Notes under the pieces: generated by a model | The model's database searches: none | Told to the model about the DNA's origin: nothing | The model's input: only the letters and a program-made list of their open reading frames with translations | Assembly: GCA_003615045.1 (NCBI GenBank) | Contig: ML014260.1 | Location: 1-45,794, forward strand | Length of the DNA stretch: 45,794 nt | Reading direction: 5' to 3' | DNA from: Caulochytrium protostelioides | Taxonomy: Eukaryota; Chytridiomycota; Caulochytriomycetes; Caulochytriales; Caulochytriaceae | Position numbers and translations under genes: made by a program | Shown here: piece by piece, positions 28,945-39,989 of the stretch | Numbering within the stretch: the stretch's first letter is position 1 | How the letters are laid out: each line of letters starts with the position of its first letter

Positions 28945-30651
28945 GGGGCTTCTCACTTTTTGGGGTGCCTTCGCTTCCCCAACCAGGTGGCGCTCGCCGC
29001 CTCGCCTCGCCTCGCCTCTTCCCCTCCATCGCATCGCATCGCATTGCATCGCATCGCATCGCATCGCATCGCATCGCATCGCATCGCATCGCCGGCCGCA
29101 GCGGTCGACATCCCTCGTGCTCCTGCTCCTGCCCCTGCCCCTGCTCTTGCGCCCTGCCCGTGCCGACCCTAGACATCGGACGACTCGCAGCGGCATCGGC
29201 ATCGACATCGGCATCGCACACGGACCGCGCTCTCCCATTTCACGTGATCCAGCGCTACCCCCGCCCGTGGCCGCCCTGTCGCCGACACGTGGTGCATCGC
29301 CCGTTCTGCACCGCCTTCGCTATCGTCGTTGCTATCGCTATCGCTATCGCCATCACCGTCGCCATCACCGTCGCCATCGCCACATCGCCCCGTTCGCACC
29401 TGATTCTTCCGACGTGTCCTCCGGGTTGTGCGCTCGGTCTCGGGCGTGGGGGGTATCGCGCTTGTGTCGGCTGCGGATTTTGGCGAGGACGGGGGTTGGG
29501 AGGTCGCGCGTCACTGTTGCACTGTTGGGTCCTTCGACGGCGCCGCCCGTTCCGAGTTCCGGTGTATGCGAGAGCCCTTCCCCTTCTTTCTTTCATGGGG
29601 ACAGCGCCACGGTACGCCGCGCACCGTTCGGGGTCGTCCTCGTATCGCCAGCAGCCGCACCGCTATCACGCGTTTCGCTGATCCTCACGGCTCATCCAGA
29701 CCCCACGTGGCGCTCGCCGCCCATCAGACCGCCAGCATCGCTGTGGACCCGCGCGCGTTGACCCTCCTTCCCTCTCCTATTCCCTTCTTCCCCATTCCCT
29801 CTCTCCGCCGCCTCGCACAGAACCCAGCGTCTTGAAGCCGCGGGTACGCTCCCGCCGTGCCGTTGGGACCGCGACCGCCCCAGTGTCGACGTCGCCCGTG
29901 ATCGCCCGAGCTCTTCCCGAGCCGCTTCCTGCAGCCAGCAGCCGCCAACGCGTCGTTGATTTGCGGCAGCGCTCCCGCTCGCGCTTCCGTACCGCTCTCG
30001 TCGTCGGCGACACGCCCCCGGGCACGTGGTCTCCAGTCCAGTCCAACGAGCCCCAGGCTCGGGTGACTGCTCGGCGCTTGCTGGTGATTGTCGAGGACGC
30101 CTCGGCCCGCATTGGGCCGTGATCACGCTTCCCACTAAGGCCCTCTGTCAACGGCTGCTGGATCCGGCGGCCACGCGCTGGCGTGCGGCTTGACTACGTG
30201 CGTCGTCATCGGCATCGTCGCGCGCGTCGTTGGTTCGGTCGGTGCTGATCTTTTCGACCACCATCACGTCTGATCATCGCCGTGGCGCTCGCTGCTGCTG
30301 CTTCCACGGATCGTTTCCCCGTCGGGCCGCCTTCCGCGACCCCGCGCTACCATCTTTGTAGGCTCGGCCTGGGGCCTCGCCGACTTGAATCCCTGCCTGC
30401 TTCCATACTCCGACGCGTTTCTCCGCGAGTCGAGTCGGTCATTCATCGTTTCTTGGTTTGTTTTTCATTTTCGTTTCTGTTGGTGTGTTGTTTCGTTTTC
30501 AGTGCCGTGCCCCCTCATCCCCTCATTCCCCGTTCCCCACATCCGTGTGATTGGTTCGTCATTACGCCTCCGCTCCGCTCCGCTCCGCTCCGCTTGGCTT
30601 CTCTTCACGGTGCCCTCCTCCACGTGCCCCTGAGGGTCCGCGGTCCTCACG
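26815..30651. other. Long leader/intergenic region upstream of CCR4
   Basis: 3.8 kb with no ORF I can assign. It contains CCATGT words near 28367-28395, a GCATC satellite (29027-29091), TCGCTATCGC/ATCACCGTCGCC words (29320-29385), and pyrimidine-rich tracts near 28550-28620 and 29760-29820. The tract at 29760-29820 ends in CACAG and resembles a 3' splice site. GGTAAGCG at about 28584 resembles a donor. Non-coding 5' exons of CCR4 are therefore plausible but unproven. Confidence 0.5.
29027..29091. repeat. GCATC pentanucleotide satellite
   Basis: About 13 nearly perfect GCATC units, one of them GCATT, lie 1.6 kb before the CCR4 ATG. Confidence 0.95.
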
Positions 30652-32733
30652 ATGGCGAGCGGAACAGCAGCGGGCCTGGCGGCAAACGACCCGAACCATT
30701 ACCTGGGCGGCAACTACAACTTGCTGCATCTGCACCCGACCACGATGGCGTCCAGCGCGTCGGGTGCTAACGGCGGCTCGGCCTTCGGCCTGATGGGCGC
30801 TCACCAGTCGCACCATTCGCAGCATCCGACGCCGCCGCCGCACCACCACCTGCACCACCACCCGCAGCACCACCACCCGCATCCGACGAGCCTGCACCAC
30901 CAAAAGCAACTCGAACTCGCGCTGCAGTCGCGCCAGGCCGGTACACCACACTATCACGCGCGCATCGCCGCCGTCGCCGCACGGACGGGCGCGCCGGGAC
31001 CCGGCCTCGCGGCCTTCAGCGGCGGCACCCAGGCCGGCTCGCCGCACGGCGGATCGATGACCTCTTTGAGCGGCAGCCGCGAGATGTCCCTCGGCAGCAA
31101 CCACAATAACAGTAACAACCACCACGAGCCGCGGCCTTCGCAGTGGCGCGGTTTGGATATGGGCGGCATGGCGATCAAGAATCTGAGCCCCGAACTGTTC
31201 CACTATGCGTTCCTGACCTCGCTCTATCTGAACCACAACCAGCTGGCGTTCCTGCCGCCGGACATTGTGCACCTCCGCAACCTGGTGATTTTGGACCTGT
31301 CGAGCAACAAGCTGGCGGCCGTGCCGCCAGAAACAGGATTGCTCGTGCATCTGCGCGAGCTCCTGCTGTTCGACAACGACATTAGCTACTTGCCGCCCGA
31401 GCTCGGGTTCCTCTACCAGCTCGAGACGCTCGGCCTCGAGGGGAACCCCCTGATGGAGCCGTTCATGAGCATCCTCATCAGCGAGGGATCGACCGCGCTG
31501 ATTACCTACTTGCGCGAGAACATGCTCCAGACGCCGCCACCACCCCCGCGTGATTGGATCGTGCTCGATGAGGACCACCAGCCGCCCGTCAGCAAGGCCC
31601 ATGCCGCAATGACCGAGCGTGCGGCGGCTGGCCACGGCCACGGCCACGGCCACGGCCACGGCGCGGCAACCGCCGGCACGAACGCCGACACGAGCAGCAC
31701 CCACAACGCGAACCAGCCGAACCTCGTGACGGTGATGTGCTACAACATCTTGTCGCAGTCGTATGCGAAGCAGGCCACCTACGGGTACACGCCGTCATGG
31801 GCGCTGGCGTGGCCGTACCGCCGTGAGCTGATCCTGCAGGACATCATGACGTACCACGCGGACATTCTGTGCTTGCAAGAAGTCGAGCAGCAGGAGTTTG
31901 AAAAGACGCTGAAACCTCGACTGGCGGCGCTTGGCAACTACGCTGGCGCCTATTTGATCAAGAGCCGCGCGCGGACGATGACGGATCAGGAGCGCCCCAC
32001 GATCGATGGCTGCGCCATCTTTTGGAACCGCGACAAGTACCGCCTCGTCGACCACCACGACGTAGAGTTCCAGCAGATCGCGATGCAACGGCCTGACTTC
32101 CGCTCGGCCGAAGACGTCTTTAACCGCGTGAGCATCAAGGACAACGTCGCTGTCATTGCGCTGCTCGAGCGCGTCGGACCCGGCCCGGGTGCCGGCGAGC
32201 AGCTGATTGTCGCCAACACGCATCTGCACTGGCATCCCGCGTTCAACGACGTCAAGCTCGTGCAGACGTCGCTGCTCGTCGACGAGATCCGGCACCTGGC
32301 GCGCCGGTGGGCGAAGCACCCGGCCGACAACGACGAGCCGCCCATGCCGATCCTGATCTGTGGCGATTTCAACTCGCTGCCCGACAGCGGCGTGTATGAG
32401 CTGCTCTCCAAGGGCGGCGTGCCGCCGACCCACCCGGACTTTGGCTCGTATAAGTACGGCGACTTGACGGCGTCGGGCATGGCGCACCGCCTGCATCTCT
32501 CGTCGGCATATGCCGACATGGGCGAGCCGGACTTTACGAACCTGACGCCGGGCTTCCGCGGCGTCATCGATTATATTTGGTACTCGGGCTCGCGCCTCGC
32601 CGTGACGGGCTTGCTGGGCAACGTGCCGCGCGGCTACGCCGCTAAGACGCCCGGGTTCCCCTCGCAGCACTTCCCTTCTGACCACATCCCCCTTATTGCG
32701 AGCTTTGTGGTGAAACCTGATAACTCTAAATAA
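30652..32733 (+). CDS. CCR4: CCR4 deadenylase (LRR + EEP nuclease)
   Basis: This is the poly(A)-shortening catalytic subunit of the CCR4-NOT complex. The 693-residue single-exon product has an N-terminal His/Gln-rich region (long HH runs near 60-90). Leucine-rich repeats follow at about 165-290 (LTSLYLNHNQLAFLPPDIVHL, LVILDLSSNKL, LRELLLFDNDISYLPPELG), which bind the CAF1/POP2 partner in yeast. A Gly-His repeat linker follows, then the exonuclease-endonuclease-phosphatase domain from about 362. Active-site motifs are intact: VMCYNILS, ILCLQEVE, NTHLHWHP, ICGDFNSLPDSGVYELL, VIDYIWYS and PSDHIPL. The LRR+EEP fusion is typical of fungal CCR4. The stop codon is embedded in AATAAA (32729-32734). 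A VTS1-type partner of this complex lies at 36917-40321. Confidence 0.96.
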   Translation: MASGTAAGLAANDPNHYLGGNYNLLHLHPTTMASSASGANGGSAFGLMGAHQSHHSQHPTPPPHHHLHHHPQHHHPHPTSLHHQKQLELALQSRQAGTPHYHARIAAVAARTGAPGPGLAAFSGGTQAGSPHGGSMTSLSGSREMSLGSNHNNSNNHHEPRPSQWRGLDMGGMAIKNLSPELFHYAFLTSLYLNHNQLAFLPPDIVHLRNLVILDLSSNKLAAVPPETGLLVHLRELLLFDNDISYLPPELGFLYQLETLGLEGNPLMEPFMSILISEGSTALITYLRENMLQTPPPPPRDWIVLDEDHQPPVSKAHAAMTERAAAGHGHGHGHGHGAATAGTNADTSSTHNANQPNLVTVMCYNILSQSYAKQATYGYTPSWALAWPYRRELILQDIMTYHADILCLQEVEQQEFEKTLKPRLAALGNYAGAYLIKSRARTMTDQERPTIDGCAIFWNRDKYRLVDHHDVEFQQIAMQRPDFRSAEDVFNRVSIKDNVAVIALLERVGPGPGAGEQLIVANTHLHWHPAFNDVKLVQTSLLVDEIRHLARRWAKHPADNDEPPMPILICGDFNSLPDSGVYELLSKGGVPPTHPDFGSYKYGDLTASGMAHRLHLSSAYADMGEPDFTNLTPGFRGVIDYIWYSGSRLAVTGLLGNVPRGYAAKTPGFPSQHFPSDHIPLIASFVVKPDNSK
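31630..31662. repeat. CCR4: GGCCAC hexanucleotide repeat in CCR4
   Basis: Five to six GGCCAC units in frame encode a Gly-His dipeptide run in the linker between the LRR and nuclease domains. Confidence 0.9.
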
Positions 32734-32852
32734 ACTAATCACACAGAAAAAAAACCGTGGAGACGCGATGCTGGGCAATGGCTGCCTGATGCCGTTGCCG
32801 TAGGAAATCAGAAAAGCGCTTCAGCGTCCCCGTCCGTCTCCCCTACCCGACA

Positions 32853-33899
32853 TTAGGATGCTGATGCTGATGCTGATGCTGATGCTGATGCTGATGCTGA
32901 TGCTGATGCTGATGAGGGGTCCAGCCGCCCCGCCGTCACCCACCGCGCACGGTGCTGCAGATCAGCGAGACGAATGTACTGCTGCAGTGTCGTCTCCCAC
33001 GCCGAAGCGGCGGCGCGTAGGTCGGGGTGCGGGAAATAGCCGAACCACTGCAGCGGCGGACGCGGACCAGACGTCGGTTTTCGGGTGGAGGGTGCCGTTG
33101 CCGACGTGGGGGCGGGCGCGTCCTTGTCTGCATCCACATCCGCATCCGCATCGGCCTCCGCGTCCTCGTCCGCCCCGGAATCAGGATCGTCGCTGTTGGT
33201 GGTCGCCTCATCGTGGTTGCCGTCCGAGCCGCCGCGTCGGTGTCGACGGCGCAGCCCCGCCGTCGCACGAAGGTCGTCTGCGGCCGCCGCGACGCCACGG
33301 TCCTTGCGTTTCGCGGCGGTGGCCGGCGCTGAGGCCGGACCTCCGGTTTCGCGGGCACTGGTGTGAGCGGGCGCCGTCGCCGATGGCGTGTTGGACGGCT
33401 GTGGCCGCGCCATAGGGGCCCAGCCCAGACCATCGTCCGCAGCGCGACTGCTCGACACCAACACACCAGTCATGGAGGACGAGAAGAGAACATGCGTCGC
33501 GGTGAATGCGATGAGGGTGAGCAGCGTTATGGTCGTCAGCAGATCGCATACCAGGCAGGCGGCGCGTGGCAAGCCATCCAGCACTCGTCTCGCTCCCACC
33601 CGACTGGTTGGTCGAGCGTTCCGGATGGCACCCTGAAAACCATGCGATGCAGCGTCGTCGCCGACAGACGAGGGAACCACTTACACGAGCTGCGTCGCTT
33701 GCATGCGCTGATCAAATTGATGGGGACCCATGTCGCCGCCCGCGGCATACTTGGCCCGCCCGAGGCCGAGATAGCCTGCTGCAGCGCAGGCCTCGCTTTC
33801 GGTGCGCCAGGCCGCCATCGTCTCCAGCAACATCAGCAGCTCCGACACGGCGCGGTCTTCGGCATGGTGCGGATATGGGCCCGCATCGGTCGGGGCCAT
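32853..33899 (-). CDS. VMA22: VMA22/CCDC115-like V-ATPase assembly factor (two or three exons)
   Basis: Vma22 helps assemble the V0 sector of the vacuolar ATPase at the ER. Exon 1 (33899 down to 33685) encodes an N-terminal helical region ending GYLGLGRAKYAAGG, PHQFDQRMQ, matching the G.LALARARY...YD.RM pattern of the family. A GTAAGT donor follows at 33684. The last exon (33447 down to 32853) carries a low-complexity acidic linker, then PPLQWFGYFPHPDLRAAASA and a short helix, the C-terminal hallmark DPL.WFG.L.PP.LR.A. A middle exon 33632-33552 is possible, bounded by TTTTCAG and GTATGC. Because its length is 81, skipping it also keeps frame, giving about 296 or 269 residues. The C-terminus is a Ser-Ala dipeptide run made by a hexamer repeat. 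It converges with CCR4, 119 bases apart. Confidence 0.75.
32857..32914. repeat. VMA22: GATGCT hexamer repeat encoding a Ser-Ala tail
   Basis: Nearly ten perfect units. Read on the minus strand in the VMA22 frame they give alternating Ser and Ala up to the TAA at 32853-32855. Confidence 0.95.
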
Positions 33900-34298
33900 C
33901 GTAACCAGCCAGCGTGTGGGGCGAAGTCCAGCAAGCGCGTGGCCCAGTAAGCCAGGGAGGGAGGACGCGGGTGACTGTGAACGAGTGTTTGGGGCGCGGA
34001 ATGCCCGGCGTGCGATCGGAAGCGCAGCGCGGCAGCGCGGATGCAGCGGATGCAGCGCTGCTCTCCTATTCAGCTCCCCGCGATACCGGGAGGGCCAGCC
34101 AGCACCACCACGCGGTCACTCGCCTCGTCTGCTCGCGTCTGCTCGCGTCTCGCTCCGATGATCGCTCGTCGATGCCGATCCATGCCACCCGGTAGCGATG
34201 ATGCGGAAAAAAATCATGGCACCGCTTCCGCTGTGGGCGGTGTGCTGCCGACGGCGACTCGTGAGTCCCGTCGGTCAAAGGGACGGCGGCCGAACCCC
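33900..34298. other. Spacer between ALG2 and the VMA22-like gene
   Basis: 399 bases, probably the VMA22 promoter and ALG2 3' region. It contains short CTGCTCGCGT duplications near 34130-34150. No gene seen. Confidence 0.5.
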
Positions 34299-36340
34299 TT
34301 ACCGCAGTGTCGCCGGTGCCGTGACGGCGGACGGCGCCACGAGCCACGCCACCACGGCAGCAGCGACAAGACTCAGCAGCATCGCGCCAAGGGCGGCTGC
34401 GCCACTCAACCCGACGGCGCCCCGCGGCGTCGCTGCACCGCCCCGCACCGCTTCCGCAGACCGGACGGTCGCGACCAACGCCTCGTCAAGGCGCGCGCCG
34501 ATCGCCGCCATCGCATACGTGTCGCGCACGTGGGTGTGCGCCTGCCACCGCATGGCATCGCGCTCCCGCGGCGACAACTGGCGATAGGCCGCGACGGCGT
34601 CCGCGAAGCTCGCGACGCTGCGCGCGTGCTCCGCGGGCGTGGCGGCCGCCGCGCACGGATCGCACAGGTAGCCCGTCTGCCGGTGCCGGACGGTTTCCAT
34701 CGGCCCGCCGCTGCGGCACGCGACGACAGGAACGCCCGAGTACATCGCCTCCAGCGGCACGATCCCGAAGTGCTCGCGGTCGGGGGTGTACACGAGCAGC
34801 ATCGCGTCGTGCAGCATCTGCGTGCGCTCCGCCGTCGTAAACGACGGGATCAGCAGGACGTCGGCGTCCGGGTGCGCCGCGAGAAAGCGCGGCAGCGCCG
34901 TGTTGACGTGGTCCACGCGATGGGGACCGAGGCCGAGATCGGCGTCGAGCGCACGGGCGCCGGCGCTGGCGCCGCCGTTCGCACGCGCCGGAGGATCGCG
35001 CGGCAGCGCGCGGACGGCCACCGTCAGGTTCGAGGCGCGCGCCGCTTCGACAAGCTCGATCAGATGTTCGCGGTTCTCATGCACCCGCCGGTCATACCCG
35101 CCCGCCAGGATCAGCCGCGGCGGCCACGCCGTCCACGCGGCCGAGGGCCCGGTCGCGGGGGCATCTTTGAGTCGAGCCAACACATCGATCGCGAGCTGCA
35201 AATGCTTCTTGCGTTCAAAGCGGTTGAGCGAGAGCAGCATGGGGCGACCAGCGGCGGGATGCACGACGACATGGCTGTCGGCGTCGGCCAGGGTAGGGGG
35301 GTCGTCTGGGCCGCCGAGAGGGCGATGGGCGACGCGGTCGAGCCACAGCGGGAGCGGGTACGCGTCCAGCGTCAGGCCCGGGGTCAGCACCCGCGGCGGC
35401 GGCCGCCGCGCCGCCAGGTCTGGAAACGCATCGGCGAACACAGACGCGGTGAAGGCGCTGTTGACAGCGACCGTGTCGGCCGCGCCGGTCGTCGCCGCCT
35501 CCAGCGCGTCCAGCGGCCGGCGGTACAGCCGCCGCCACCACGTCCGTCGGTCGGTCGCCAGCAGCTTGTCCGGGAAATGGCAGTAGAAGAAGACGGGCGC
35601 GCCGGTGCCCATCCGCAGCCACGGCACGGCGGCGCTGATCTGGTCGACCACCAGAACGTCGTACGACGCCGCGCCGGCGTGCGGCCGGCCGGAAAGCCGC
35701 GCTGCGAGCCAGAGCGACCTTAGCGTCGCACAGACGAGGTGGCCGCGACGCCAGAGGTGCCGCGGCAGCCAGTCGCCATAGACGGTGACGCGCAGCCGGC
35801 CGTCGGTGGTTTCTTCGTACGCGTGCGTAGGGTCGTGGTGCGACGTGATGATCTCTACCTCGTGGCCGCGGGCCTGTAGGGCCATCGCATAGTCGACCAC
35901 GAGCCGCTCGGCGCCGCCTTTCGAGCGACGATCGCGGCAAGCCACCAACACCGTGCATGGCATCGCGTCAAGAAAAAGGATACACCCACGCAGATTGAAA
36001 CCACGAGACCCATGCTGCCCTGTGAGCCATCATACTTGGAACCAGCGACGGAAAGCCGTCCTTTCTGAGCGACGCATGTGGTGCAGCGCCCTTCTGGCGA
36101 GTCGTTTCCTCGCCAGAGTCTCTCTCACGAGCGTCTCTCGCGAGGATGAATGAACATGTCATGGCGCCTCCTTGTGGTTGGAATTGGCGTCCTTGCATGG
36201 TTTCATCGCCGTCATTCACATCAGAACCACCTTTCCTCGCTGGAAAAATCGATGTTGTCAGACTTACCGATCCCGAGATCAGGGTGGATGAAAGCGACGC
36301 GCAACGGCCGGTCGCCCGGCGCAGCGCGCGGAGTCACCAT
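34299..36340 (-). CDS. ALG2: ALG2 alpha-1,3/1,6-mannosyltransferase (two exons)
   Basis: This GT4 enzyme on the cytosolic face of the ER adds the second and third mannoses to the dolichol-linked N-glycan precursor. Exon 1 (36340 down to 36268) encodes MVTPRAAPGDRPLRVAFIHP followed by DLGI. A 350-base intron starts GTAAGT (36267) and ends AAAG (35918). Exon 2 (35917 down to 34299) resumes with GGAERLVVDYAMALQARGHE. The join restores the family's N-terminal DLGIGGAERL motif in phase. Other hallmarks are ITSHHDPTHAYEET, VYGDWLPR, VFFYCHFPDKLLATD, TTGAADTVAVNSAFTASVF and the GT4 motif EHFGIVPLEAMYSGVPVVA with both catalytic-site glutamates. A hydrophobic C-terminal segment (LGAMLLSLVAAAVVAWLV) could anchor it to the membrane. 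Total about 563 residues, somewhat longer than yeast Alg2. Confidence 0.94.
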
Positions 36341-36916
36341 GATGCGCGGCGCTTCGTGCTCTTCCAGCAAACCGCCACGGCACCGGGACGGCCACCCGAA
36401 GTACGGACGATCCGTCACTCCGTACCAAAGCAGAGAATTCAGGAGAAGAACGAGCGAGCGGGCAAGCGAGCGAACAAGCAAGCAAGCGAGCAAGCGAGCA
36501 AGAGCATGTCGAAACGCGTAGGTCACCCCTGCGAGCAGGGGCATCGCATCGGAGCATCGAGCCGAGGCCACAGCCCCGTCCCCCGCGGCAGTAACGCGAC
36601 ACCCGCACTCGGCGATCCGCCACAAGCCTTGCCGTGCTCGCTGACATTCTCTTGATGCCGCGGCCGGTGCCGCTGCGGCCAGGACGGCTCCCTCCCGACC
36701 GCTCGTCTCGAAGTGGCGACTGCGCCGCCGCCGTCTCGCTGCCGCCCGCGACGTCTTCCGGCAAGCGCGGCTACGGCAAGACCCTGTGGTGGCGTGCGAG
36801 ATGCCCCCAAATACGAGTGGCCACGGGGCCATCCAAGCGGTGCATGAGCGCAAGACCGAGGCTGACGGGCCCGGCCCGACCATCAAAGCACCCATCACAT
36901 ACATCGCATTATGAGA
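36341..36916. other. Spacer between VTS1-like gene and ALG2
   Basis: 576 bases including an AGCG/AGCA tetranucleotide run (about 36448-36505). It should contain the ALG2 promoter. No gene seen. Confidence 0.5.
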
Positions 36917-39900
36917 CTAAATCAGCTCACGCTTCACCAAGTCGAAGCACTTGAGCATTTTGCGGCGGGCCCCGGAGGCCATCACACCCTTGCGCTTGAG
37001 ATCGTCGTCCGTGAAACTTATCAGCTCGAGCCAGCTGCATGCACTCAGCACGGGCGCATACTTGTGCAGCCGGAGGCTCCGCAACCATGACGGGATGTCC
37101 CGCAGCTCAGCGAGATGAAACTTGGCGGGCACGGCGCCCTTCCCGCGTCCATGCCGTTCGGCCGCCCAGCTCCCCAGGCTCGCCAGGAGCTCGGCCATCT
37201 CGACATCGTCGTCGGCATCAAAGAAGGTCGACGCGGCCGACGGCGAGGTGACCGACGACAGCGGGACCGGCGGGGCCAACGTCCCGTGCGCAACACCGAG
37301 GCTGGCCTGGTGCGGGTGGCCCGGGTGGTGGCCGTGGTGGCCCGACGGATGCGCCGTCGGCCCGTGATGCGCCAACGCATCGCCATGGGCGCCTCCCGGC
37401 GTACTCAACGCGGAACCGTAGAGATGGGGGCCGGCCATCGGATGGAATGGACTCGAAGGGGCCGTACGGCCATGGGGCTCGCTCATCGCCACGCCCTCCT
37501 GCACCGTGGACAGCGATGTGGCATTGGGCGTCGTCAGCAGCGCGGCACTGCCGCTGCTCCCGCCGCCGTTGCCGATGCCGCTCCCAGTACTGCCATGGCC
37601 AAGGCCTTGGCCCGTGTTGGCATGGCCGCTGCTGCCAAGCGGACCGGCGCCCAGACTGAGGGCGGCGAGAGCAGGCGACGGCACCGCACGGTTCGGCCAG
37701 CCAGAACCACTGCTGCCGCTGCCGCCCCCGTTAGCGCCCAGGTTGCCTGTGCCACCACTGCCGACGGCCGTAGCGCTGCCCGGAATCGTCCCTAGGTCGC
37801 TCCCGACGCTACTCAGGACGTCGCTCCGCGGAGCACCGGCAGCCTCGAGACCGCCATACAGCGATAAGCTGTTCAGCGCGTACGTCGCGTCCGGGTGGCC
37901 GAGATTCGCGTCGTATCCGTGGCCTTGGCCAAGACCCTGGCTCGGACCCTGGCCATGTCCGTGCCCGAGCCCGTGGAGCGAATCCGGGGCGCCGTGGCTC
38001 AGACCGCTCTTGCGGAGCCCGCTCGCCGCATCGAAGCCGTCAAAACTGGTCGCACGCGTCGGATGGTGCAGATGGCCATGCCCATGGCCGTGGGCATTCA
38101 AGTGCGCATGCGCATGACCGTGGACATGGCTGTGAGCACCGCTGGCTGTCGGTGATGCCGACGCGGTGCCGCGGCCGAGATACGCATGGACGGGCGGCGC
38201 GGCGGGCGACGGCGCCGCGCCGACCGCGCTCGGCACGTACGCATGCGCATGCGGGTAGGCGCGATACGGGGGCCCGTGGGCCGTTGTCGCCGACGACGGA
38301 CCGCCGCTGCCGTTGCCGCTGCCGCTGCCGTTCATGATGCCACCGTCGCCGCCGAGGCTGGCGTCACCACCGCCCCCGCTCATGCTGCCGTGAGCGGCAG
38401 GACCTGGAACGGCCGCGGCGCCGGCCGTCGAACCTGTCGACAACGGGCCCGCGATATTGGGGATCATACTCCAGTTTGCGCTGGCGATGGCGTCGCCGGC
38501 CCGCGCATGCTTCTCTTGCAGCAGCGCCGCGGGTAGACTGCGTCGGCGCGTTTCGGAAGTGCTGGCGCCCATGGACGAGAGACTCGCCATGTGCGAGAGG
38601 GAGGCGATGGACGAACGGTCTTTGCGGCTCTTCCCGTGCTTGGAAAGACTGCCCCCGCCGCTACTGCCCCCGGCGCCGATGCCCACAAGCCCTGCGCCGT
38701 TGCCACTGCCGTTGCCATGACCACTGCCATTGCCGTGACCGCTGCCGCTGCCGCCAGTCCCGTTCGCCAGCGCGAACCCGCTCGGGTAGTAAGGGTTGTG
38801 CGCCATGCTGTTGCCGGCATGGCTCGATGCATTGGACGCGGTGCCCAAGCCGCTCGCGCCCGTCGGACTCGAAGCATAGACCAACACGTTGTTTTCGGAG
38901 CACGTACTCTTGCGGTGCTGTGCGTGATGATGACTGTAGAGGCCCTTATGCGGTCGCGAGACGATCCCAGACCCGGCGAGGTGGTGCGAGCCCAGGAGTG
39001 CGGTGCTCGATTCGGACGCGAAGCTGGGCGGCCGGCCGCGCCGCGGCTTCAGGGCGCCGCTATCCTTGTGGCCACCGGCGCTCATCCCGCGCGTCATCGC
39101 GGGAACGTGGGCCGGACGGGCCGGAATGGTGTGAATCACCGGCACCGCATGGATGGGTTTCGAGGGCGGTGCGGCGGCGGCGGCAGGCGTCGATCCTGGG
39201 GCGGACGTGGCAGCCGCCATAATCGACTGGCTCGTCCCGGTGGCGGCCGTTGCCATCGATGCTGGGCCCGCCGCCGTGTGCACTGTCGAGCTGCCCGGAT
39301 GGGCCGAGTGCGTCGCCGCGATCGGATGCCGCGGGGGTCGCGGGAGATGATGCTGCGGTGACTGCGCGGGCGTCGGCTGCTGGGCTTGCGGCTGCATGGC
39401 CCGAGGGGCCGGCGGCGGGGTGGAGAAAGCTGGAGACGGCGATGATGGCCGCGGCTCTGCCGCCTCTGCGGCCTTGTGCGACGACGTAGGTTTCGCCGCG
39501 GCAGCTGCGGGTGACGACTCCTGGGACTGAGACGGCGGCGGCGATTGAGACGGCGATGGCGCGGCGGCTGCGGGGAGCGCGGGCTGCTGCGTCTTCTGCG
39601 CCGTGACAAAGTGATCCGCCGCGACTTTGCGCTTCAGCAAGCAGAGCTCGGTAAAGAAGTCTTCCTGGTCGTCGTCGAGGGCTTCCATCAGCGCGTAGAG
39701 GGCGGCTGTCTGCTCGCCTGGGGATAGGACCTCGAACCACTTTCGGATCGAGAGCAACTCGCCGGCAAAGTCTGCGTCCGCGAGGGTCGTGCATACGCTC
39801 TGCATCCGTCGATAAAACGCGCGGCTGGCATCGTGCTGCGCAAAGCGGGCCAGCGAAGCTGTCGGTGAGGGTAGTGAGGGCGACGGCGGTGAGGGCGACG

Positions 39901-39940
39901 GCGGCGACGGCGGCGTCGGCTTCGGAGACAGCGACGGTGA

Positions 39941-39989
<49 letters not shown>

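Noticed and set aside
33450-33551. A membrane-spanning segment (LLTTITLLTLIAF) in the VMA22 frame
   Set aside because: It lies between a GTATGC donor and a CAG acceptor, and the family has no such segment. It is best read as intron sequence.
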